Assembly: GCA_964019415.1 (NCBI GenBank)
Contig: OZ025871.1
Location: 8,790,213 to 8,854,212, forward strand
Direction of reading: 5' to 3'
Origin: Ianthella basta
Taxonomy: Eukaryota > Porifera > Demospongiae > Verongiida > Ianthellidae
Length of the DNA: 64,000 nt
The notes under the pieces were generated by a model. It was not told the DNA's origin, searched no databases, and was given only the letters and a program-made list of their open reading frames with translations. The number at the start of each line of letters is the position of its first letter. Within the stretch, counting starts at the first letter, position 1. Both the position numbers and the translations under genes were made by a program. Positions 13,015 through 30,246 of this stretch are shown piece by piece.

Positions 13015-14196
13015 TGTAAATCTCGTGTAAAGTCAATAGCAGATGTGTCCAGATTTGTGGAGATCAGGTGGGTAGCATGTGACGTCATCTTGTGGCTGAC
13101 ATGTGACACAACCAGTCTGTCGTCTACTACCCTTATATGGTCATGTGATGCAACCAATCTGTCGTCTATTGCCCTTATATGGTCATGTGTACAGGAGAGA
13201 CCTTGCCATGCATGAACCTGATGACCCCACTACTCCACCCTCAGCAGAGTGAGCCACATCCACAACTAATGAGTAGGAGGGTACCCTTTGGTTCTGCTGT
13301 CTTCTGGACAGTATGTGTCTGTACTAACTTGGTAGTACGAACAATCCAACTCAATAATCAAAGAACAAGCCAAAATACAAGCAGCCAAACCAAAACGCTG
13401 CCAACTCACTACTCTAGAATACACTGATTCACGTGCCACCTAAACTCAGACTGTCCCCAAAATATCAAAAGAGAAGGGAGGTCACGTACACAGGAAAATA
13501 ACAAACTGACACTTACAAATAAACACTTAATTACTACAGTGTCGTTCTTGTAGCTTGTCTGATGCAGTGCAACAAGTGAAGTGCAGAAGAGGAGGACACA
13601 GACAAAGTACAACCCAGAAGCAAGAAGGGGGAACACTTCAGTTTGTTGTTTCTTTCTACATTCTCCTCAATCTCTAATTGTTGTGTACGCTTGTCACAGT
13701 GCTCCCCTCATCCCCTCACCTCCTCACCTCACCTCTCCATCACTGTGTGCTAGGTTCAGACAGTGGCCTGTGAGCTGCGTTGTGAGGGTGAGAAGAAAAC
13801 GGTGAGTATCTAACACATGTACACCTATTTCACTTCCTGCAGTTCTCACTGGGTATCTATCGTGTGTTGTGTGTATGCATGTCTGTGACTTATGTAGTGT
13901 GTGTGTCTGTCAACTCTACCAATATTTACACTACTATGTAGCTTGTATAGTGAGGTATAGAGCCCATTTGGTATTTACACCCAAACCCACCAAGTGGCCA
14001 TGGACTGGACTGATGTCCTCTTTCCCTCCATCCCCTCCCCTCCCCTCAGCTCCACATTCGTATCCTGTTTGATGACAAACTCAAAAGGAACCTCACCACA
14101 GAGCTGAAGGAAGGAGACCTCCCAGAACAGCCCGCCGAGGACTTAGTCACTAATGGACTTGTCATATGGATTTACATACGTACGTATCAGCATTAA
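9773..14196 (+). CDS. NRBP-type pseudokinase with C-terminal CCT/PF2-like domain, 5' part missing
   Basis: Resembles nuclear receptor binding protein (NRBP1/2), a cytoplasmic pseudokinase related to WNK kinases that acts as a scaffold or adaptor. Exons: 9773-9873, 10390-10444, 10537-10647, 10969-11015, 11184-11260, 12151-12237, 12336-12391, 12462-12557, 12646-12729, 12798-12913, 13195-13248, 13754-13801, 14050-14196. LVFITEYMTSGSL matches the NRBP hinge. The HRD motif is replaced by VHGNLTLGTIFIQHDGLVKI, very close to NRBP, and no DFG is present (KIGAVSP), so catalysis is not expected. APEYAS and ADIHAFGLCMLE are the C-lobe landmarks. The last two exons (ELRCEGEKKT, LHIRILFDDKLKRNL, DLVTNGLV) fit the CCT/PF2-like fold that binds RFxV peptides in this family. 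An exon between 13248 and 13754 may be missing, since the phases do not join. The N-lobe start was not found. One intron holds a hAT element. Confidence 0.85.
9890..10150. repeat. TG-rich cryptic microsatellite in NRBP-like intron
   Basis: Degenerate TGTG/TGCATG/TATG tract right after the donor of the 9773-9873 exon. Long Cys/Val or His/Thr frames here are low-complexity artefacts. Confidence 0.8.
11343..12085 (-). mobile_element. Non-autonomous hAT element with BED zinc-finger remnant
   Basis: 743 bp with a perfect 8-bp target duplication ATTACTAT (11335-11342 and 12086-12093). The ends TAGAGTAGCACCGATA and (reverse) TAAAGTTGCACCGATA are inverted repeats. Both ends are rich in CCGATA/TCGGTA subterminal motifs, as in many hAT families. 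On the minus strand around 11880-11690 one frame reads SPGWDYFAVDEDLNFVVCQA, then CNKKK, a stop, and NLVQHLKDKHAQLH: the W/F, C-x2-C and H-x4-H pattern of a BED zinc finger, the DNA-binding domain of hAT transposases, broken once. No DDE core is left. Confidence 0.9.
12950..13017. repeat. (TG)n microsatellite in NRBP-like intron
   Basis: About 33 TG units with one TA interruption, 36 bp downstream of the donor of exon 12798-12913. Confidence 0.95.
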
Positions 14197-14604
14197 ATTG
14201 TAATGCATGTACACATAATTATGTACAGTAGTCCTGTGCACTGGTGCACGTGTCAAGACATAATACACACAGTGCAGTGTGCGCATAATACACACAGTGC
14301 AATTTTTTCAACCATGAAAGAATTAGTATGCATAAAATAATTATGATCAAACGAAAGTGACAGATGCATGCAGACAATAATCAAAGTGGTTCAGTCTGAG
14401 AGACACTGTCCTCTTCGATCAAGCAGTCTGTGGAGGAGCAGGACACACTGCTCAGTTAAAGGAAGTCTGGAGGGAAGAGGGAAGTCAATTATGCTAACTG
14501 GTCTACTGACTGGTCTAGAGTCCTCACAGCTATACAGACATACTGTGAACACATGACATGTAAACACACTAGAAGTACACGTGCATATATCCCATCCTCC
14601 TTAC

Positions 14605-22838
<8,234 letters not shown>

Positions 22839-23737
22839 CTAACAATCAAGGGAAGAGCATGTATAGTACGGTGGATAGAAAACATTACGTTACCTGAAAA
22901 CTGATAACAGTCATTGCTGGCTATCATTAGCAAACGGCGAATGGTGAACAGTTAACTGGTAGCCAGTAACATTTAATCGTTAACTGGTTTGGGCTACGAT
23001 AAAGAAGTACAAGGACCAGAGAACCTTTGTCGCCTTCAAGGAAGTGGCTGGCGCTTCAAGTTAATGCTCAAAGTCTTGGCTATGATCGAGGAATAAAAGT
23101 GAACTCATGACAAGACAGACACTCAACTTGAGAAGATGGTGAATGATGCATGCTACAAGGTGTCTAAGGCGGCGGTCACACTACGGCGAAAATGACGGCG
23201 ACGGTGACGGCGGCGGTTACGGTGACGTTTCCGGAACGTGGCGGGTCGGTCACACTCCTACTATTACCGAAAGATTATTTGTATAGACAAAGAGAAAATG
23301 GCGGACATCGTGCTCGTGTGCATTTACCTTTTTTCCTAGTTTCAGCTTGGCGGCGGCTACGCTCATCGCAGGAATCGACTTCGCAGGACCCTATTTACTC
23401 TTCTTCGCCAGCGCTGCTTGCGGAAAAGTCGGGAATCGCTGTTATGGCTGCTTTTTGTGCCGTCACTCTTGGCTCAGCCCGCTTTCCAGGATATCATCCG
23501 TTCTCTTCGGGCTCCACGACGATTTTGGGCAGCGCCAAGAGACCATGGTTTTTGGGAAGAAGATGTTTGCGACATGTGGCGAAGGATGGGACGAAGATAT
23601 CCGGACTGGGAGGAGAGCCAATACCTACAGCATTTCCGCATGTCTAAGGATACTTTCTGGTATCTGTCCCAGACGTATGGCAAGTACTTGGAGAAGGAAA
23701 CCACGCATCTAAGACTAACTTCAGTGGGATACAAGAC

Positions 23738-23762
23738 GTTTCGATCCGTAGATCTTCATCAG
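23738..23762 (-). ncRNA. Hammerhead-ribozyme-like core in Penelope 3' terminus
   Basis: On the minus (sense) strand: CTGATGA, a GATC/GATC 4-bp stem with a short loop, then GAAAC. Just 5' is TTGT-ATT-ACAA, which could form stem I, preceded by GTT at the cleavage position; stem III would have only two pairs. Penelope elements are known to carry such minimal hammerheads in their termini. Activity is not shown. Confidence 0.5.
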
Positions 23763-23967
23763 TTGTAATACAAAACTTAGGGAAGCGCGACATTAAATAA
23801 GGGTGTGTGTGTCATTGAGTGTCAAAAGTTTGGCGGGGGGTGATGTAATGGGTGCATCTAATTAGGAGTAAAGGGGGTGATAGGCAATAGAATGAATAGG
23901 GGTGGGAGGTGAGGTAGGGTGAGGTGGCCTGGGGTCAGTCAAGGGGGAGAGTGAGAAGGAGGCTTGT

Positions 23968-25344
23968 TCAACAAGGGGAGCCAGGAGGGATTAATGTTAA
24001 GTCCACAGAGATTTGGGGTTGCTGGTGGATGTGCAGGGCCTCTAGGACCCTTCTCTTCCAATAGCTACCTTCCTCTTGTTTGACTGTAGCGGCTTCCCAG
24101 TTGACCTGGTGCTGGTTGGTCCAGGAGTGCACAGCAATACCATTCTTGGGGTCATTCTTCTTTACTGCAGTCTTGTGCTCACTGATCCGCTTCTCCAAGG
24201 TTCTTCCTGTCTCCCCAATGTATACACTTGGGCAATCCTTGCACGGTACCTCATAGACTACTCCCTTCTTCTTCCTGTCCGATCTTGGCTGCTTCACCTT
24301 CACTAATGAGGATCTGAGAGTGCTTCGGGATGACGTCACTGTTTTCACTCCCAGTGGTTTGCACATCCTCTCAATTCGCTCACTGATTCCTTTGACATAT
24401 GGAATGTGTAGGAGTTTGGGAGGTGGCTCAGTTTCTACAATTGTGGTGGTTGGTGCTGTTCGGCCTCTCAAGTTGTTCTTCACTACGGCTCCAGGATAGC
24501 CATTGGCCATGAACACTCGCCTGAGGTGCTGGATCTCTTGCCATCGCTTTCCTCCCCCGCATACCTTCTCTGCTCTGACTCTCAAGCACTGTACGACTCC
24601 TCTGAACACCTTGGCTGGGTGGTGAGAGTTGAAGTTCAGGTATCTGTCAGTGTGTGTCTTCTTGCGGAAGACAGATGTCCGGGCTGAGTTTCCACACCTT
24701 TCCAGTTGCACGTCAAGGAAAGCGATCTTGCCTTCTGCTTCTCTTTCCATTGTGAACTGGATAGAGCGGTTCTGTCCATTGATGTGCTGGTAGAAGGTCT
24801 TCAAGCGGTCATCATTATGTGGCCAGATGGCAAAGATATCGTCCACGTATCTCAGCCACATCTTGGGCTTGTATGGCGATGTCTCTAGAGCTCGTGTCTC
24901 CAGGGCTTCCATGAAGATGTTAGCTACAATGGGTGAGAGCGGAGAGCCCATGGCTGCCCCTTTCACTTGTTCAAAGAAAGATCCGCCAAACTGGAAGTAA
25001 GTCGACTTTAGGCAGAGCTCCACCAAGTGGCAAAGATCCAGAATGGGGATGCTTGTTCGCTCCTCAAGTGTTGTGTCCTGCTGCAGTCGCTCAGCAATGA
25101 CTAGGAGGGCCTCATCCACTGGAACGTTGGTGAACAGGCTCACTACATCAAAGCTGATCATGATGTCGGTCTCTGCAAGAGATGTCTGGCGGATCCTCTG
25201 CACGAAGTCCGCTGAGTTCCTTACATGTGAGGGGCTCTTGCCAGCCAGTGGTGACAGGATCCTGGTGAGTTCCTTCGCAAGGAGGTGTGATGGAGATCCA
25301 ATGGCTGCCACAATAGGTCTGAGCGGGACACCCTTATTTACTGT
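23968..25344 (-). CDS. Penelope reverse transcriptase with GIY-YIG endonuclease, N-terminally truncated
   Basis: Open for about 450 residues. It starts within the RT (VPLRPIVAAIGSPSHLLAKE), then FDVVSLFTNVPVDEAL, GAAMGSPLSPIVANIFME and the catalytic LRYVDDIFAIWPH (YxDD box). The C-terminal GIY-YIG nuclease is marked by VVYEVPCKDC, VYIGETGRTLEKRISEH and a downstream WE.A.V..EE. This RT + GIY-YIG order is diagnostic of Penelope-like elements, which prime cDNA at nicked DNA ends. The N-terminal RT portion and leader are absent because the copy is 5'-truncated; the first visible codons border the inverted terminus. Not capsid-bearing. Confidence 0.93.
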   Translation of the reverse strand, partial: TVNKGVPLRPIVAAIGSPSHLLAKELTRILSPLAGKSPSHVRNSADFVQRIRQTSLAETDIMISFDVVSLFTNVPVDEALLVIAERLQQDTTLEERTSIPILDLCHLVELCLKSTYFQFGGSFFEQVKGAAMGSPLSPIVANIFMEALETRALETSPYKPKMWLRYVDDIFAIWPHNDDRLKTFYQHINGQNRSIQFTMEREAEGKIAFLDVQLERCGNSARTSVFRKKTHTDRYLNFNSHHPAKVFRGVVQCLRVRAEKVCGGGKRWQEIQHLRRVFMANGYPGAVVKNNLRGRTAPTTTIVETEPPPKLLHIPYVKGISERIERMCKPLGVKTVTSSRSTLRSSLVKVKQPRSDRKKKGVVYEVPCKDCPSVYIGETGRTLEKRISEHKTAVKKNDPKNGIAVHSWTNQHQVNWEAATVKQEEGSYWKRRVLEALHIHQQPQISVDLTLIPPGSPC

Positions 25345-25371
25345 CGCGCTTCCCTAAGTTTTGTATTACAA

Positions 25372-25396
25372 CTGATGAAGATCTACGGATCGAAAC
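25372..25396 (+). ncRNA. Inverted copy of the hammerhead-like core
   Basis: Identical to the core at 23738-23762 but on the plus strand, within the inverted terminus. In the element's own sense this is the antisense copy. Confidence 0.45.
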
Positions 25397-26661
25397 GTCT
25401 TGTATCCCACTGAAGTCAGTACTGCGCTCGAAGCTCGAAGCTCGTTAACTTCCTCCTGCATCGTGAACACGCAGTAATGAACCTCTACAGTATCATCTAA
25501 GACTAGCACTGCCTCATGCAAAGAGACTAGCCATTGTGTTACATTGGCTAGCTCAAGCTAGTAGTTTTGCTCAACTTGCTGCATTGTATGCGATTGGGAA
25601 GTCCACAGTTGTTGCTGTGGTACACCAGGGTGTAGATGTACTTCGTGCAAAGTTTGTACCTGAGGCCATCCGTTTTCCCACTGGATCAGAACTAGATCAA
25701 GTCATGGTAGATTTTGAGGCGCTGTGTGGTTTGCCTTGTTGTGGTGGTGCGCTGGCACTTTCATGCCCATCAGGAAGCCAACAGATTATGGAGACACCTA
25801 TTTTTGTTACAAACGCTTCTGCGCCATTATTGTACTAGGATGTGTTGATGCTAGGGGTATATTCACTTATGTTAATGCGGGTCGACCTGGCTCTGTTGGA
25901 GACTCGTACACTTATCGTCACAGTACCTTATGGCAGAAGATCCGTAGCGGTGATTGGCTTGCACACTCACCAAAAACAATTGAAGGTGTGCAAGTGAGTC
26001 CGTTTCTTGTTGCTGATGCAGCATTTCCATTGTCTGCAACATGCATGAAGTGCTACGAAGCAAGTGATTTGCCCCAAAAGCACAGCTTTAACTACAGCTT
26101 GATCCGAACAAGACGTGTTGTCGAGCAAGCATTTGGTAGGCTCAAAGGACGGTGGAAAATTATGGACGGCCAATGTAAAATCAATGACCCAGTGTTTGTG
26201 AGGCAGGTGGCGATGGTCTGCTGTGCTTTGCACAATGTATGTGAAAGGCACCAGTGCCCATTTGAGCTAGGATGGCTTCCAGATGCTAGTGCTTATGCAG
26301 ACACCATACCAGCCAATTTACAAGCACATGTGGTGATTGGATCAGCAGCAAGTGTCAGGGATGCAATTGCCAAATACATCCATCGCCACAGGCCTGCTCC
26401 ACACTGATTCGAACAGCTGTTTTAATTATTAGTGAACTGTAGTTGTACTTGTCACAGAATAATAATTGACAATGGTACATGTGTCTGCCAGTAATTTTGT
26501 AGATGAAATACAACATGGATGCGCTCGCTAATGATGCAATACAAGTGTGCACCAATATAGTAGGGAGTAAACAATCAAAGTATTAACTCATGCTCACTGA
26601 TTGTCCTTCTTTTCAAACAGTTTTTTCAAGAGCTCAGCTTGAAATGCTTGATTCTGCTGCA

Positions 26662-27489
26662 TCATGTCCATTCGAAATTGTGCGTTTGCTGCTGCAGCCT
26701 TGCTGATATGTCAGCTTCCAATTTTGCCCTGTCTGCTTCCATTTTCAGCTGGAACTTCATTGCATCCTCCTGCATTTTTGCATCATGTGCCATCTGCCTT
26801 TCCTGTGCTTTCTCCTGCATGTCTGACAATGCCAGCAAGAACTGGGTGGCTGCAGTCCCTTTCCCTTTCTTCTGTCCCACTCTGGCAACAGTGGGTGTCT
26901 CATCTCCCATTTTCTTCTTACTAGGTGGCATTGGAATGTCATCTTCATCCTCTTCACTATCACTGTCTACCACACTCCTGGATGGGGGCCTTGAAACATC
27001 AGGGGTACTGGTAGCAGTGCCAGTAACTTCAGGTTCATCACCAGCTACAGACCTTGCAATAGTACTGGGAGTGGGAGTCACGGAGTCGTCGACTGCCCCA
27101 GGGCCCAAAGATGGATGGTCTTTAAAGCGCTCATGGAATGTTTTGAAGTTAGGCCAGCTACTCTCAGCTGCTTCGAGGTCTATTTCTGCATCCTCTTCAG
27201 TATACTCTTTGCCAGTTTCTCCTTTTTTCTGGTAAGTGGCATACATCTTCTTTCCGTTCTTCAGAATTGTGTCAATTTTATTGCAGATCGCCTTTTCAGT
27301 GTACACATTCGTCCTCCCCAGCTCCTCCGTCAAGTAGGCGTTCAGTCTCGTCGTTGCAATTGCTTCTTTCTTCTTCCGCGTTATCATTTTGCCACTAAAC
27401 TCCTCTATGATGTCGGCCCAGATGTCGATCAGTCTTCATTCGATGTCAGGTGTCCATTTGGCTCTCGTTTTCTTGCTTCCAGACGCCAT
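26662..27489 (-). pseudogene. Harbinger Myb/SANT-like DNA-binding protein, one early stop
   Basis: Second Harbinger gene, convergent with the transposase. From the ATG at 27489 it reads MASGSKKTRAKWTPDIE, a TGA, then RLIDIWADIIEEFSGKMITR and KKKEAIATTRLNAYLTEELG. The W...W spacing and helical pattern fit Myb/SANT-like (MADF-like) domains that help Harbinger transposase enter the nucleus and bind the ends. The middle is acidic and Ser/Pro-rich (DSDSEEDEDD), followed by PSKKKMG as a possible nuclear signal, and the C-terminus is a Met/Gln/Lys coiled coil (QEKAQERQMAHDAKMQED). Apart from the early stop the 240-codon frame is open; translation could restart at the Met at 27387, losing part of the domain. 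Confidence 0.85.
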
Positions 27490-28345
27490 CGTTCGCTAGA
27501 TCGCTCACAGAACACGGTTCACACCTTCGCCTCTATCGTCGCCGTCACCGTCACCGTGGCGACCGCTGTCACGGCGACGGTCACGGTACGGCAGGGTCAC
27601 GGTCGCGGTCTCGGTAAGTTATTCGTAGTGTGACCGCAAAAACGTGACGTCACCGTCACCGTCGCCGTCACTTTCGTCGTAGTGTGACCGCCGCCTAAGA
27701 GTACAATTGTTCGAGCATGGAGGATTCTTGGCTGGACCTTTAACGGCAGCAGATACTGCCAGATGATCAGGACACAAAACAAAGAATAGAGAATTAATGC
27801 ATTGGGCATGCAAGAGCCTGCACAACAGGTTTGAAAATATTATTTGGACTGATGAATCTATGATCCAAATTAGAAAACCACTGAACATTGTCCTACAGAA
27901 AGGTTGGAGAAGCGTCAAGACCAAAGGCACAACCAAAGCATCCACTCAAATCATAATGTGGGCAGGGAACTCCAGGAAACGAGCAACAAACGTCTGCCTC
28001 CTGAACTGTTCTGTCAACAGCTCAGTGTACCAGGAGCTTCTCCGGACACACCTCTTGTCTTTTCTCCATGAGAACTTACCAGATGGTCAACTGCAGCAGG
28101 ATAATGCTCCATGCTAGATATCCAAAGTGATACAAGGTTCTTGCGGACAACAAAGTTCCCTGTTCCAGACTCACCAGAAAGCCCCGACTGCAATCATATC
28201 GCAAGCTTGTGGCATGAATTAAAACATTTAATATGAACAGTGGTAAAGCCTCAAAACAAGGAAGAGCTGATGCAAGGGATTGAGACATTTTGGAGAACAG
28301 TTAGGCTAGATAAATGCTGCTGATACATACTGTAGACCATTTGCA

Positions 28346-29475
28346 GAAGGTCATCCCCAAAGTCTCGTGAGAAGCTACAGGATATTGACATGTGCTACTA
28401 AGCATATGTTCATTTATGTGAAGTTCGTTATTTCAGTGCCAAGACCCTTTGGTGTTAAGATTATGTAAACATTGCAGTTTATTGAGTCAGCAGATTTTTG
28501 TCAGTACCAAAGCTTCTACCTTTGATGTTTACTAGCAGGGAAGCCCACCTTTGGCAGGCTTCCCTACTATGGCACACCAACGAAGGCTACCCAGCGCTGG
28601 AATGTCAACGCCGGCACATTGACAATGGCTACTAAAGGGTCGGCATGTTGACAACAGCTGTGTTGGACCCAGTATGTCATCCATGGCCTACCTGACACCT
28701 TTTGCATGTCAAAAGCCAGTACGTTGTATGTACATCATACAGACTGACAATGATTGGAGTATCCAAACAGGGGAAAAATTATAATAGTGCAAGTCAAGAA
28801 AAGTGTAATTGTTGTCATAAATTTTCAGGATAAACAACATTGTCAGTGTAATGTGTGCCATGGTCAAAGTAAACTTGCTGAAGCTGGGCAAGATAAAAAG
28901 CAAGGAGACAAACGCAGGCTTTCTTGACCCTGCCGCAACTGCTGCTGACAGCGGTCTAGAGAATCCCCTGTAAGGACAGGCTCATCTACTGTAGTCACAC
29001 CTGGAGACTGGCCCACAGTGAAGGAGAGCGGAAAGTCATCTGGAAGCATGGGAGTTTCGCGGGATATGCCTGTGGGTAGCGTGGTCCCTGTCTCCTGGGC
29101 ATGGTTGGCTGCACTGGTTGCTGGGGTTCATGTGCTGAGTTTCTCCTAGACCACTGCGTTCCGTTACACTGCTATCTAGCGCTCCTTGGCAACCTTAGGC
29201 AAAGATGGTGCCGTTATCCAGAAACCATGGCTGCTACAATGGTATTTTCCCGATTGTCTACACAGTGGTCCCTGTTCTGCTATCCTAGCCTATAGCACAG
29301 ATAACTCTGCAAAATGATAGGCTAGCCAGAAGAAAGTTATACATCTTGTACCCACCTACAACAGCCTACCCTAGGTTGCCCACCCAGCCTCATCCCACAA
29401 TGTGCTACACACCCTGCCATGCATTTGGAGCACATTACTTTGTTGCCACTGTTGTTTGGAAGCCTTTCAAGTAGA
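28346..29475. other. Repeat-derived spacer, no supported gene
   Basis: Contains the ACTAGCAGGG-type repeat (28530-28700) and AT-rich DNA. A short minus frame at 28864-29049 (GVTTVDEPVLTGDSLDRC) has no recognised relative and no firm splice context. Confidence 0.4.
28530..28700. repeat. Dispersed repeat beginning ACTAGCAGG, copy 2
   Basis: ACTAGCAGGGAAGCCCACCT, with GGGAAGCC paired to GGCTTCCC across an 11-nt loop, then imperfect units with ACCAACGAAGGCTACC and TGTTGACA. It shares start, hairpin and unit order with 46786. Confidence 0.6.
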
Positions 29476-30246
29476 TCAGCTGTTGCCCATATGCAATTTG
29501 TATTCCATAAAAATTTGAGAAACAAGGGTGCGAAAAATGTTTTCTCCAAAAACAAGGGCAGATGTAGGAATGGTCCAGTGTGTCTCTGAAGGGCATGGCA
29601 AACCACCTGGCAGAAAAACCGTAGGAACAAGGAGGAGGGCCGGTCCATGCAAAGAAGGGGGCAGCCTGTCCATGCAAAACCCATGCAGGTCATTAACACT
29701 CGCTAACTTTGAATACATTTGCACCATCCCTACATCTGGCAACATTTTGCTGTGCTTGCGGTCATGTGCTGTCACATCTGTTGAGCTATTGCTTGGAGTT
29801 GGCATACAGAAATCATCAGGGACAGGCATGAGAGACGACTGAGATTTGAGAGAAAAGTGGGTTGAACAAGGTGGATGAGTCATATGGTGCGACCAGTGGG
29901 TGGTGGAGGTGGTAGACATCTGGCTGTTGGTGATGTGAGAGGATGTCGACTGAAAGATGAAGGGGGTTGATGTCACCCTGGCAATGATGTGCAGTGAGGG
30001 AGGAAGATGAGGTGAAGTCAGGCAGGCCGGGAAGATGATGTCACTCTGGAGATCAAATCCATTTGGGAAAAAAGGAGGGCTCAGTATCACAGGATGTTGG
30101 GGGGGGAGGGGGGAGGATGTCACCAGGGGCATGTGGGCTGAAGGGTAAAGGGGAATCTGGAAGGAGGTTGAAGGGTGATATCATCTGAGGCATTTGGACT
30201 GAAGGGTAAGGGGGAATCCAGGAGGAAGTTGAGGGGGTGGATGTCA
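29476..30246 (-). CDS. Unidentified minus-strand ORF with Pro/Ser-rich repeats
   Basis: One frame is open from about 30132 to 29476. The N-terminal part is Pro/Ser/His-rich and low in complexity. The C-terminal third looks more like folded protein (PALLLVPTVFLPGGLPCPSE, then HWTIPTSALVFGENIFRTLV, then FMEYKLHMGNS). Just upstream (30060-30290) the DNA carries an imperfect tandem unit of about 60 bp encoding LLPDSPLPFSPHAP-like repeats in another frame. I do not recognise the family. It may be an exon of a host gene or part of an element. Confidence 0.35.

Larger units (their letters stand above)
23720..25493 (-). mobile_element. Penelope-like retroelement, 5'-truncated, with inverted termini
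   Basis: Inserted into the Harbinger transposase with a 14-bp target duplication differing at one base (CATCTAAGACTARC at 23706-23719 and 25494-25507). A 71-bp segment at 23722-23792 is perfectly inverted at 25342-25412, matching the inverted pseudo-LTR arrangement known for Penelope elements. The single coding segment runs on the minus strand. The copy is young-looking: the termini are identical and the body is open throughout. Confidence 0.92.
23290..26407 (+). pseudogene. Harbinger DDE transposase, split and frameshifted
   Basis: The N-terminal part (about 23350-23719) reads LLWLLFVPSLLAQPAF..., with FRMSKDTFWYLSQTYGKYLE and THLRLT. It is interrupted by the Penelope insertion and resumes at 25508 with AKRLAIVLHWLAQASSFAQL and IGKSTVVAVVHQGV. 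Near 25740 the frame shifts exactly where the first catalytic Asp (usually VDGTHIPI) should stand: only GTFMPIRKPTDYGD is left. The other DDE residues are visible: VADAAFPLS (Asp) and VVEQAFGRLKGRWK (Glu). The stop is at 26405-26407. The family (DDE_Tnp_4 type) cuts and pastes DNA together with a Myb-like partner. This copy cannot encode an active enzyme. Confidence 0.9.
23168..27695. mobile_element. PIF/Harbinger element with perfect TIRs, inside Tc1, holding a Penelope
   Basis: Target duplication TAA (23165-23167 and 27696-27698), the 3-bp TWA type typical of Harbinger. The first 18 bases GGCGGCGGTCACACTACG are perfectly inverted at the right end. Subterminal regions on both sides are packed with GACGGTGACGG/CCGTCACCG-like motifs. 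It holds the two standard convergent Harbinger genes: a DDE transposase (+) and a Myb/SANT-like protein (-). Without the 1.77-kb Penelope insertion and its duplication it would be about 2.7 kb. Both genes are broken, so it is immobile on its own. Confidence 0.95.
22985..28345 (+). pseudogene. Tc1/mariner transposase relic split by a Harbinger insertion
   Basis: The left part (22985-23167) shows weak N-terminal HTH-like sequence (RLQGSGW) and reads NDACYKVSK up to the insertion point. The right part (from 27696) continues as STIVRAWRILGWTFNGSRYC, typical of Tc1 (GW..KG.RYC). Then come IIWTDESMIQI (first catalytic Asp in WTDES), IMWAGNS, QLQQDNAPC (second Asp in QDNAP) and, near 28190-28310, LWHELKHLI, KPQNKEELMQGIETFW. 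Several frameshifts and stops make it dead. Outer inverted repeats could not be placed. It is the oldest layer of the nest. Confidence 0.85.

Noticed and set aside
23720-25493. LTR retrotransposon, because of the terminal repeats and reverse transcriptase
   Set aside because: Termini are inverted, the nuclease is GIY-YIG, and no integrase, protease or gag is present; Penelope-like fits.
26639-27633. Plus-strand ORFs of 198 and 172 residues
   Set aside because: Antisense shadows of the Harbinger Myb/SANT-like gene on the minus strand.
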